Assembly (NCBI GenBank): GCA_947597925.1
Contig: CANQFA010000006.1
Span: forward strand, 1-64,000
Direction of reading: 5' to 3'
DNA from: an uncultured Clostridia bacterium
GTDB taxonomy: Bacteria > Bacillota > Clostridia > Christensenellales > Borkfalkiaceae
Length of the DNA stretch: 64,000 bases
A program made the position numbers and the translations under genes. Shown in pieces: positions 7,208 through 15,005 of this stretch (within the stretch, counting starts at the first letter, position 1; every line of letters starts with the position of its first letter). Under the pieces are notes generated by a model. The model saw nothing but the letters and a program-made list of their open reading frames with translations, was not told where the DNA came from and ran no database searches.

Positions 7208-9184
7208 ATGAAGAGAGTATTTGCAAATTTCATCGCCGTCGCCCTCTTTGTCCTCCTCCTGCCCGCCCTGTCGGCATGCGTGGATGAGAGGGAGCCCGAG
7301 CGGCTGTACAGGGTCGTGCTGGGGGAGGCCGAGCATGTGACCTGCGCGGAGCCCGTCGTCGAGGTGCACGCGGGGGAGAGCGCCTCCTTTTCGCTCACCT
7401 TCGAGGAGGGGTATGCATTCGGCACCGTCGACTGCGACGACTATCTCCTCGGGGAGGAGGGGACCCTGCTCACCATCCCCGATGTCCGCTTTTCGCGCTA
7501 TCTCGAGATGACGGCGGCAAGGGAGGAGGCGCGGCTCCGCGTCTCCCTCTCGGGCGCGTGCGAGGCCGTGCAGCTGTGCGCGGCGGGGGCAAATGCCACC
7601 TTCCCGCTCGACGTCGCCGTCTCCGAAGTCGGCTATGCGGGCAAGTACGAGCTCCGCGAGGGGGAGGTGCGCGAGCTCATCCTCTATGATATCACGGAAG
7701 ATACCGAGGTGGAGCTCAGGGCGGGCGAGGGTCCGCTCACTGTGAGAGAGGGCATGCAGGGCATCTCTTACGATGCGAACGGCGGCGAGTTTTATGGGAA
7801 TGGGGTGCGAAAAACCACCATTGTCGCCCCGAAAAAGTACACGAGGATGAATACGCTCGGCGCCTCCGCGGTCGCGCGGGAGGGCTATACGCTCGCGGGC
7901 TGGAGCACGCAGGAGGACGGGAGCGACCCCGTCTGCGCGGGCGGGCGCGCCGCGGCGGAGCACCTTGCCATTCTTTATGCGAGCTGGAAGGCGTGGACGC
8001 CCGCGGCGCGGTTCACCTTTGCGGAAGCGGAGGGGGGACTTGCCGTCACGGGCTATTACGGACAGGACGCCGAGGTGGTCGTGCCCGCGTCGGTGGGGGG
8101 CATGTCCGTGACAGGCATCGCGACAGGCGCCTTTTCTTCCCTCACTTCGCCGGAGTCCGTCGTGCTGCCCGCGGGGCTTTCCTATGTGGAGGACGGGGCC
8201 TTTTCCAACCTCTATTCTCTCAGGACACTCTCTCTCTTCGACGACCTCAACCTCTCCCAATATGCCTTTTCGGAGTGCACGCCCGCCCGCATCATCCTCG
8301 GCGCCGTGCTGCCGCCCGTCTACGGGACCACAGAAAACGGCCAGTTCGCCAATAAGCTCGAGCTCCTCTATGAGGCGCGCGCGGAGAAGAAGCTCCTCTT
8401 TTTCGGGGGATGTTCGGTGTGGTACGGCGTGGACAGCGCGCTCGCGGAGGAGGCCTTTGCGGGGTACCATGCCCTCAACATGGGGGTCATAGGCGGCACG
8501 TGCGCGACCTTTCAGATGGAACTTATCCGCCCCTATCTGCAGGAAGGGGACCTCTTCGTTCACCTGCCCGAGCTCATCTCACCCTATCAGCTCCTCTACG
8601 ATCCCTCCTTTGACCAGCGCGTCTTCATGACCCTTGAGGCGAACTATGACCTCGTGTCCCGCCTCGATCTGACGCGGTATACCTTCGTCTTGAAGGCGCT
8701 CTCCGACTTCCTCGCCGCCAAGCAGCAGCTTGTGGCTGAGGGGGAGGCATACGGCTACGAGGAGGGCCTGCCCGAGATGGACGAGCGGGGCGACCTCCGC
8801 CGAGCGCGCGCGGGCGGCTACGACAACGAGGGCAAGCCCTATGTCTTCCCCGATCCCTCCGCCCTCACGAACTACCACGCGGAGCAAAGTTTTGCCGCTC
8901 AATACGGCATGATCGCGGACATGGGTGCCTCCGTTTACGTCGGCGTGTCGCCCTTCAATGACGACGGCGTCTTCCTTCCCGCGGGCGAGGAGCTCCTGCG
9001 GGCCGTGGAGCGCTTTATCGCGATGGGAAATGCGCCCGCGCACGTCTTCATGTCCTTGGAGGACGGCGCCATGGACAGGCGCTACATCTATGACACCAAC
9101 TGGCACCTCTCGAATGAGGGCGCGCGTATCTATACGGAACGCGTGATCGCGCGGCTAAAGGAAGCGCTCGCCGCCGAAAAGTAA
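7208..9184 (+). CDS. Lipoprotein: InlB-type repeat, BspA-type repeat and C-terminal SGNH domain
   Basis: A 658-residue protein. Its ATG (7208) comes one base after the previous stop. Residues 1-24 are a lipoprotein signal ending LSAC, with Cys24 lipidated. A beta-rich region follows, then an InlB/Flg_new-like stretch (SYDANGGEF ... AVAREGYTLAGWS), a BspA-type leucine-rich segment (GAFSSLTSPESVVLPAGL, GAFSNLYSLRTL), and from about residue 395 an SGNH-like domain with GGCSVWYGVDS and the Asp/His block DTNWHLSNEGA. It is the last gene before a terminator. With the preceding protein it makes a pair sharing the same parts in opposite order, probably both working with the MBOAT outside the membrane. 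Confidence 0.8.
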   Translation: MKRVFANFIAVALFVLLLPALSACVDEREPERLYRVVLGEAEHVTCAEPVVEVHAGESASFSLTFEEGYAFGTVDCDDYLLGEEGTLLTIPDVRFSRYLEMTAAREEARLRVSLSGACEAVQLCAAGANATFPLDVAVSEVGYAGKYELREGEVRELILYDITEDTEVELRAGEGPLTVREGMQGISYDANGGEFYGNGVRKTTIVAPKKYTRMNTLGASAVAREGYTLAGWSTQEDGSDPVCAGGRAAAEHLAILYASWKAWTPAARFTFAEAEGGLAVTGYYGQDAEVVVPASVGGMSVTGIATGAFSSLTSPESVVLPAGLSYVEDGAFSNLYSLRTLSLFDDLNLSQYAFSECTPARIILGAVLPPVYGTTENGQFANKLELLYEARAEKKLLFFGGCSVWYGVDSALAEEAFAGYHALNMGVIGGTCATFQMELIRPYLQEGDLFVHLPELISPYQLLYDPSFDQRVFMTLEANYDLVSRLDLTRYTFVLKALSDFLAAKQQLVAEGEAYGYEEGLPEMDERGDLRRARAGGYDNEGKPYVFPDPSALTNYHAEQSFAAQYGMIADMGASVYVGVSPFNDDGVFLPAGEELLRAVERFIAMGNAPAHVFMSLEDGAMDRRYIYDTNWHLSNEGARIYTERVIARLKEALAAEK

Positions 9185-9216
9185 AATAGTTAAAGAGATT
9201 TGAGTTCTTCATATGG

Positions 9217-9243
9217 GGTGCCGAAAGGCGCCTTTTTCTTTTA
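9217..9243 (+). terminator. Rho-independent terminator of the TCS/acyl-transfer operon
   Basis: A 6-bp stem GGTGCC/GGCGCC (one G-U pair) with a GAAA loop is followed by TTTTTCTTTT. It ends the 547-9184 operon. Confidence 0.85.
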
Positions 9244-9293
9244 TCAAACTTCTTTTTAAGGGCTTGGGGCGGGGCGCAAAAGGAGGGTGTAAA

Positions 9294-9356
9294 ATGTGCC
9301 TCAAGCCGTGCGCAATGTGCCAAGGGGATTGATATTTTCATGAATTCTGCTATGAT
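9294..9356 (+). promoter_or_regulatory. Promoter with paired ATGTGCC repeats upstream of the GH3 operon
   Basis: ATGTGCC occurs at 9294-9300 and 9315-9321, 21 bp apart. TTGATA (9329-9334) and TATGAT (9351-9356) have a 16-bp spacer. The second GTGCC starts 12 bp before the -35, as it does in front of the response-regulator gene (489 and 501). The first repeat continues as TCAA in both promoters. It is a likely binding site for the LytTR regulator at 547. Confidence 0.6.
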
Positions 9357-9444
9357 GTTCTGCGGTCGGTGTTTCCGCCGTTCATTTTGCGTGGAAAAAT
9401 TTCATCGCACCGACACGAGAACATATTTCTCAGGAGGAATTGCT

Positions 9445-12400
9445 ATGAAAAAGAAAGGCAAGACCATGCTGAAAGCGGGCTCTATGATGCTCGGTCTCCT
9501 CATGGCCGGGGCCCTCGTCTCGACGCAGGCGCTTCCCGCGTTTGCGGTGACCGACGGAACCCCCTTCACGGGCACGATGCAGAAGCTCGAGTCGAGCAGT
9601 GCAGAAGACGCCCTCACGAAGGCAAAGAAGCTCAATGAGCAAATCGCGGAAGAGGGCTTCGTGCTTCTCAAGAACGAGAACAGCGCCCTTCCCCTCAAGA
9701 CGATCACGAAGGTCAACCTTCTCGGCAAGAACTGGGTCAACCCCGCTTACGGCGGATCGGGCTCCTCTTCTTTCGATGCCAACTCCGGTTCGGGCATCGA
9801 CGTCATCCAGGCCATGAAGGACGAGGGCTTCGAGATCAACGAAGCGCTCATCAACTTCTACAAGGACAACGCTAAGTCCGGCACGGGCCGTCCCAACTAC
9901 TCCTACGGTGCATCCGACATGATCACCGGTGAGACCCCTTGGGCGAGCTACACCGACACCGAGAAGAATTCGCTCAGCGGTTACGATGCAAACATCGTCA
10001 TGGTCACCCGCGTCGGCGGCGAAGGCTACGAGGTCTCCAGCTTCTACGATGCAGCCGTCTCCGGCCGTGCCAATGCTACCGAAGAGCACTATCTCATGCT
10101 CGATGACAACGAAAAGGAACTCATCAAGCAGGCGAAGGCTACCACGAAGCCCGTGGTGCTCGTCATCAACGCGGCGCAGCCCCTCGAGCTTCACGACGAG
10201 GATCTCGCAAATGTCGACGCCGTCCTCTGGGTCGGACTTCCCGGCTCCACCGGCTTTGCCGCACTTCCCCGCATCCTGAAGGGTACGGTCAACCCCTCCG
10301 GCAGGACGACGGATACCTATGCGAAGGATTTCTATTCCATCCCCGCATTCCAGAACTTCTCCCTCAATGAGAAGAATGCCGTCCGTCAGGATCCCGGCAA
10401 CTCCTCGAGCGCGATCAAAGAGCCCGCAGGCAATGCCGTCCTCGACGCGAGCGGTGCTTCGCAGGGCGCCGTGGTCACCTATGAAGAGGGCATCTATGTC
10501 GGATACCGCTACTTCGAGACCCGTGCTTACGAGGAAGACAAGAAGGCCGGTGCGACCGCAAACGAGTGGTGGGAGGACAACGTCCGCTATCCCTTCGGCT
10601 ACGGTCTCTCCTACACGACCTTCACCTATGAAAAGGTCGAGTTCAAGACCAATGCCCTCACCAGAGACGGCAAAGTCGAGGTAGAGGTCACCGTCAAGAA
10701 CACGGGCTCCGTCGCAGGTAAGGAAGTCGTGGAGTTCTACTACTCCGCACCCTACACCGTAAACGAGATCGAGAAGTCTCACGTCGTGCTCGGCGACTTC
10801 GCCAAGACGAAGACCCTCGCACCCGATGAGACCGAAGTCCTGAAGCTCGCCATCAACGTGGAAGACATGGCCTCCTACGACTGGGACGACTTCAACAACA
10901 ACAACTTCTACGGCTATGAGCTCGACGAGGGCGACTATACCTTCTATGTGGGCGCAAACGCGCACGCTTGGTACAATGCTCCCGATGCCAACAAGAAGAC
11001 CATCAACCTCGCCGAAGGCATCACCTATGAGATGGACATCGACGGCAAGGCAGACGGCAACGACAACCAGTTCGACGATGTGTCCATGGGTCTCACCGGC
11101 AAGGGCATCGACGAGCTCTCGAGAGCGGACTTCGAAGGCACCATGCCCGAGCATCCCACGGCGGGAGAGCGCACGGCAGATGCCGCCACGGTGACCGCAC
11201 TCAATACCTACGGCGTCTATTCGCAGAATGACCCCGACGGTTCCGAGTACGACGAAGGGCAGCCCTGGTACGTCGAAGAGATGCCTACGCAGGCAACGAC
11301 CGAGTACACGGGCAGCGAGCGCGGCATCATCAGGCTCATCGACCTTCTCAACGAAGAGTACGGCAGCGAGAGGTGGCAGCAGTTCATGAACCAGTTCACC
11401 GTGGACCAGCTCGTCGCCTTCGTGGAAATGGGCTTCTTCAACACGTGGGGCGTTCCCGCCCTCGGGATCCCCGAATCCAAGACGCCCGACGGGCCTTTCG
11501 GATTCGTCTTCCAGGCTCCCGAGCACTCCTCCAACCGCTGCTACTACGTTTCCCCTTGCATCGTCGCCTCCACCTTCAATAAGGAGCTTGCGCATAAGCA
11601 GGGCGAGACCCTCGGCGAAGACGGTGCGTGGATGGGCTACAACGGCATCTACGCTCCCGGCGTAAACATTCACAGAACTCCTTTCTCCGGCCGTAACTTC
11701 GAGTACTACTCCGAAGATGCCACCCTCGCTGCCACGATGTGCAGAGAAGTGGTCGCCGGTATGCAGTCCAAGGGCGTCATGCCTTTCATCAAGCACTTCG
11801 CACTCAACGATCAGGAACAGGATCGTAACGGCGTCGCCACCTTCGCCACCGAGCAGGCTATGCGTGAGATCTATCTCCGTGCCTTCCAGTGGGCAGTCGA
11901 GGATTCCGGCGCGCTCGGCATCATGTCTTCCTTCAACCGTGTCGGTACGACGTGGGCAGGCTGCAACTATGCACTCCTCACCAACGTCCTCCGCAAGGAA
12001 TGGGGCTTCAAGGGCACCGTCATCACCGACTGGGGCAACGGCGGCTACATGAACCTCGACCAGATGATCCGCGGCGGCGGCGACCTCTCCCTCGCCAACA
12101 GGACCCAGAGGCTCACCACGACCGCAGCTGCCATGACCCCGACCCACGTCGCAGCCATGAGACAGGCGGCCATGAACATCTGCTACTCCGTCCTTCACAC
12201 CAACGAGATGACCAAGCTCGTGGAATACAATGACCTCGTCGGCGGCGAAGCCTACATGTTCGCAGGCAACGAGCTCACGATCGACTTCCACAGCGAGACC
12301 TACGAAGCGCAGTATCAGCGCCATCAGACGCAGAACTGGTGGGGCGGTCTCGGCGACTGGGTCGGTGACTACAACCTCACCTATGAACTCACCACGCCCG

Positions 12401-13224
12401 ACTCCGTGAACCGTGCTGCTGCCGAGCAGGGCAACAACAACGTCAAGAATCCTCCCGTCGTTCCCGAAAAGAATATCTCCATCGATGCACAGACGGGTAT
12501 CGTGACCGTCAACGGCGAAGGCCTCGAGGCAGGCGACTACTCCATCTGCGTCTCCATCAAGCTCACCCCCGCTGCGGAGTCCTCGATCGAGGACAAGACG
12601 CCCTTCTACATCGGGCAGAGCGCCTTCTACACCATCCATGTCTATGAGAGTGCGACCGATCCCGCATTCCAGACCCAGTTCAATGTTCTCATGCAGCAGG
12701 TCACTTCTCTCAATGCCGAGATCGAGAACCTCAACGCTCAAATAGCAGACCTTCAGGCTACCATCGCGGCGCTTCAGGGCAACACCGGCAGCGACAACTC
12801 CGCAGAAGTTGAGGCGCTCAAGGCTACCGTAGCGACCCTCCAGAGCACCGTCGAGACCCTCCAGGCTGCCCTCAAGACGGCTCAGGATGAGATCGCGGCC
12901 CTCAAGAACAATGCAGGTTCCGGTTCGGGTACGGTGGATACCTCCGCGCTCGAGAACAAGATCAAGGATCTCGAGACCAAGGTAAAGGCCCTCGAAGACG
13001 AAGTTGCTGCCCTCAAGGAAAATGCAGGCTCCGGCTCCGTGGATACCTCCGCGCTTGAGAACAAGATCAAGGAACTCGAAGAGAAGGTAAAGGCTCTCGA
13101 AGAGGCCAAGGGCGAGACGACGAACGGCGGCTGCGGCTCCGTCATCGGCATCGGCAGCGCCATCGCGGCGACCGTCATGGTGCTCGGCTGCGCGGCATTC
13201 GTGCTCCGCAAGAAGGAAAACTAA
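9445..13224 (+). CDS. Secreted GH3 glycosidase, inverted domain order, on a coiled-coil stalk with C-terminal membrane anchor
   Basis: A 1,259-residue enzyme; AGGAGG precedes the ATG. Residues 1-34 are a signal peptide (cleavage after AFA). The alpha/beta C-domain comes first (GFVLLKNE..., about 70-330), then a fibronectin-III-like domain (VTVKNTGSVAGKEVVEFYY), then the catalytic barrel with NIHRTPFSGRNFEYYSED, IKHFALNDQE and the likely nucleophile Asp862 in VITDWG. This reversed order is known from ruminal GH3 beta-glucosidases. From about 1070 the chain is a heptad-rich coiled coil with two near-repeats (VDTSALENKIK), ending in a membrane helix and RKKEN. The enzyme is therefore displayed on a stalk. 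Beta-glucosidase or beta-xylosidase activity is likely, but substrate cannot be told. Confidence 0.9.
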   Translation: MKKKGKTMLKAGSMMLGLLMAGALVSTQALPAFAVTDGTPFTGTMQKLESSSAEDALTKAKKLNEQIAEEGFVLLKNENSALPLKTITKVNLLGKNWVNPAYGGSGSSSFDANSGSGIDVIQAMKDEGFEINEALINFYKDNAKSGTGRPNYSYGASDMITGETPWASYTDTEKNSLSGYDANIVMVTRVGGEGYEVSSFYDAAVSGRANATEEHYLMLDDNEKELIKQAKATTKPVVLVINAAQPLELHDEDLANVDAVLWVGLPGSTGFAALPRILKGTVNPSGRTTDTYAKDFYSIPAFQNFSLNEKNAVRQDPGNSSSAIKEPAGNAVLDASGASQGAVVTYEEGIYVGYRYFETRAYEEDKKAGATANEWWEDNVRYPFGYGLSYTTFTYEKVEFKTNALTRDGKVEVEVTVKNTGSVAGKEVVEFYYSAPYTVNEIEKSHVVLGDFAKTKTLAPDETEVLKLAINVEDMASYDWDDFNNNNFYGYELDEGDYTFYVGANAHAWYNAPDANKKTINLAEGITYEMDIDGKADGNDNQFDDVSMGLTGKGIDELSRADFEGTMPEHPTAGERTADAATVTALNTYGVYSQNDPDGSEYDEGQPWYVEEMPTQATTEYTGSERGIIRLIDLLNEEYGSERWQQFMNQFTVDQLVAFVEMGFFNTWGVPALGIPESKTPDGPFGFVFQAPEHSSNRCYYVSPCIVASTFNKELAHKQGETLGEDGAWMGYNGIYAPGVNIHRTPFSGRNFEYYSEDATLAATMCREVVAGMQSKGVMPFIKHFALNDQEQDRNGVATFATEQAMREIYLRAFQWAVEDSGALGIMSSFNRVGTTWAGCNYALLTNVLRKEWGFKGTVITDWGNGGYMNLDQMIRGGGDLSLANRTQRLTTTAAAMTPTHVAAMRQAAMNICYSVLHTNEMTKLVEYNDLVGGEAYMFAGNELTIDFHSETYEAQYQRHQTQNWWGGLGDWVGDYNLTYELTTPDSVNRAAAEQGNNNVKNPPVVPEKNISIDAQTGIVTVNGEGLEAGDYSICVSIKLTPAAESSIEDKTPFYIGQSAFYTIHVYESATDPAFQTQFNVLMQQVTSLNAEIENLNAQIADLQATIAALQGNTGSDNSAEVEALKATVATLQSTVETLQAALKTAQDEIAALKNNAGSGSGTVDTSALENKIKDLETKVKALEDEVAALKENAGSGSVDTSALENKIKELEEKVKALEEAKGETTNGGCGSVIGIGSAIAATVMVLGCAAFVLRKKEN

Positions 13225-13228
13225 CTCC

Positions 13229-13293
13229 ATCACGCAGGAAACTGTGTGATACCTGAAAGAATGTCTATGTGCCGGCTTCGGTCGGCACATAGA
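13229..13293 (+). other. Two intergenic hairpins between the GH3 and lipoprotein genes
   Basis: The first is ATCACGC/GTGTGAT (13229-13235 with 13244-13250, one G-U pair). The second is a perfect 11-bp stem TCTATGTGCCG/CGGCACATAGA (13264-13274 with 13283-13293). No immediate T run follows; CTTTTTC comes some 14 bases later. They may partly terminate transcription or protect the 3' end of the GH3 message, giving unequal expression within the operon. Confidence 0.5.
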
Positions 13294-13333
13294 TATCATT
13301 TCGAGCTTTTTCAAAAAAGAACGGAGAAAGACC

Positions 13334-14995
13334 ATGAAAAAGATTTTTAGAATTGCATCTCTCATCCTCGCCGCCGGGCTCGGGCTTTCCCTGTGCGCGT
13401 GCACGCCCGATGCGGAAAAGAAACACACGACCCATCCCGACGAAAACAATGACGGGATCTGCGATATCGGTGGCGAAAAGCTCACCCCCGACGATCCCGA
13501 CGATCCCGACAAGCCCGATAACCCCGACAATCCCGACAACCCGGATAATCCCGATAATCCCGACAACCCGGATAATCCCGACAACCCCGACAACCCCGAT
13601 AATCCCGACGACCCGAGCGCCAAGAAGCTCGTATATGCGGACTTCACGGCCGATGCGGGTGCGGCAGGCATCTATTACACGGCATCCATTGCGAAGGCTA
13701 CGGGCACGACCGAGAAGATCACTTACGCCCTCGCTTCCGATTCCGGCCTTCCCGAAGGGCTCTCCCTTCTCGAGGACGGATTCGTATACGGCGAGCCGAC
13801 GAAGGCGGGCAACATGAAGTTCAAGGTCACCGCTTCCGCCGAGGGCTATGAGTCCGCGACCGCAGAGGTCTCCCTGACCCTCCGCCGCGCGCCCGCAGCT
13901 CCCACCGCGGACGGCACCATCAACTTCCCCCGCACGACGATCGAAGACGCCATGGTAGGGGAGCTCTATCTCGGCATTGCCGCCGTCAATGCGACCGCTT
14001 CCAACAGCGCGATCGTCACCTATGCGGTGCAGGATGGTTCCGAGATGCCCGCAGGCCTCACCCTCTATCCCAACGGCACCATCTACGGCACGCCCACCGA
14101 GACGGTGGACCAGGTCCGCGTCATGGTGACGGCCTCCGCCGAGAAGTGCCCCGAAGTCACCCAGCGCGTGACCATTTCGGTCAAGGCGCCCGCCCTTCCC
14201 TACGAGAAGGCCATGACGCTTGATGCCGCCACGGTGGGGGATGCCTACTCCGCAAGCGTCGCCTCGACGACCCTCCCCGAGGGCGTCACCGCGACATATA
14301 AGGTGGCCGCGGGCACCAAGCTTCCCGCAGGCCTCACCCTCTCCGCAGACGGTATGCTCACGGGTACGCCCACCGCATCCGCCCGCTCCGCCTCCTTCGG
14401 CGTGACGGCCTCCGCAGAGGGCTACTCCGATGCGACCTGCTCCGTCGCACTCGCCATCAAGGACCGCGAAGTGGAAGTCGCAAACGGCAAGTTCGAAGCC
14501 GAGTACATCGACCTCACGGGCAAGGCGGGCGGCGGCTATTCGGGCTCCGCGAACCAGGAAGAGATGGTCCAGCAGGATGCAAGCGCCAGCAACGGCTTCT
14601 ACATCGGCTATACCCACTCCGAAGGGACCTATGAGTTCAAGTTCAAGGCAAGCGCGGCCGCTACGGGCGTCAAGCTCGAGATCGGTCTCGGCTCCGAGCT
14701 GATGGGCGCCGTGTTCACCCCCAACGAATTCGGCATCCTCGTCAACGGCAAGGAAGTCTCCTACTCGAGCTTCAACCCCGTCTCCAACGGCACGGCAGTC
14801 GGCGAGTTCAAGACCTTCACGGTGGGCAACATCGACCTCGTCGAGGGCGACAACGTCATCACCCTTGTCGTGAAGCCCAATACCTTCATGAAGGGCGCGT
14901 CGACGGGCGGTCCCTGCATCGACTTCATCCAGATCACGACGACCTCCAAACTGATGTGGACCCCTTGCCTCTACAACGTGGCGAGATTCAACTGA
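13334..14995 (+). CDS. Surface lipoprotein with Asp-Pro-Asn linker, Ig-like domains and CBM-like C-terminus
   Basis: A 553-residue protein behind a clear GGAG site. The lipoprotein signal ends SLCAC (Cys23). A short HPDENNDGICD motif, common in clostridial surface proteins, precedes a linker of about 12 tandem PDN triplets (about 53-95). Three Ig-like units follow (about 100-380), each with the putative-Ig signature LPEGLSL / MPAGLTLYPNGTIYGTPT / LPAGLTLSADGMLTGTPT. The C-terminal 165 residues (KFEAEYIDLTG...) resemble a CBM6/35-type beta-sandwich. It probably projects a carbohydrate-binding head away from the membrane. It lies between two GH3 genes and probably binds the same glycan. No catalytic motif was seen. 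Confidence 0.75.
   Translation: MKKIFRIASLILAAGLGLSLCACTPDAEKKHTTHPDENNDGICDIGGEKLTPDDPDDPDKPDNPDNPDNPDNPDNPDNPDNPDNPDNPDNPDDPSAKKLVYADFTADAGAAGIYYTASIAKATGTTEKITYALASDSGLPEGLSLLEDGFVYGEPTKAGNMKFKVTASAEGYESATAEVSLTLRRAPAAPTADGTINFPRTTIEDAMVGELYLGIAAVNATASNSAIVTYAVQDGSEMPAGLTLYPNGTIYGTPTETVDQVRVMVTASAEKCPEVTQRVTISVKAPALPYEKAMTLDAATVGDAYSASVASTTLPEGVTATYKVAAGTKLPAGLTLSADGMLTGTPTASARSASFGVTASAEGYSDATCSVALAIKDREVEVANGKFEAEYIDLTGKAGGGYSGSANQEEMVQQDASASNGFYIGYTHSEGTYEFKFKASAAATGVKLEIGLGSELMGAVFTPNEFGILVNGKEVSYSSFNPVSNGTAVGEFKTFTVGNIDLVEGDNVITLVVKPNTFMKGASTGGPCIDFIQITTTSKLMWTPCLYNVARFN
13490..13615 (+). repeat. 9-bp tandem repeat encoding Asp-Pro-Asn linker
   Basis: About a dozen copies of a 9-bp unit (cccgataat, with cccgacaac variants) encode the PDN linker of the lipoprotein. 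Units alternate between synonymous codons. Because the unit is a multiple of three, copy-number change would alter linker length without breaking the frame. Confidence 0.85.
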
Positions 14996-15005
14996 GAGGT
15001 GACGC

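Noticed and set aside
13264-13293. ATGTGCC inside the intergenic hairpin as a third LytTR site
   Set aside because: The two copies are inverted within a perfect stem, not direct repeats 21 bp apart, and no promoter follows.
9430-13671. A very long open frame (over 1,400 codons) on the minus strand opposite the first GH3 gene
   Set aside because: It is the shadow of a GC-rich gene. The plus frame has signal peptide, GH3 motifs, ribosome site and promoter; the minus frame has low-complexity content.
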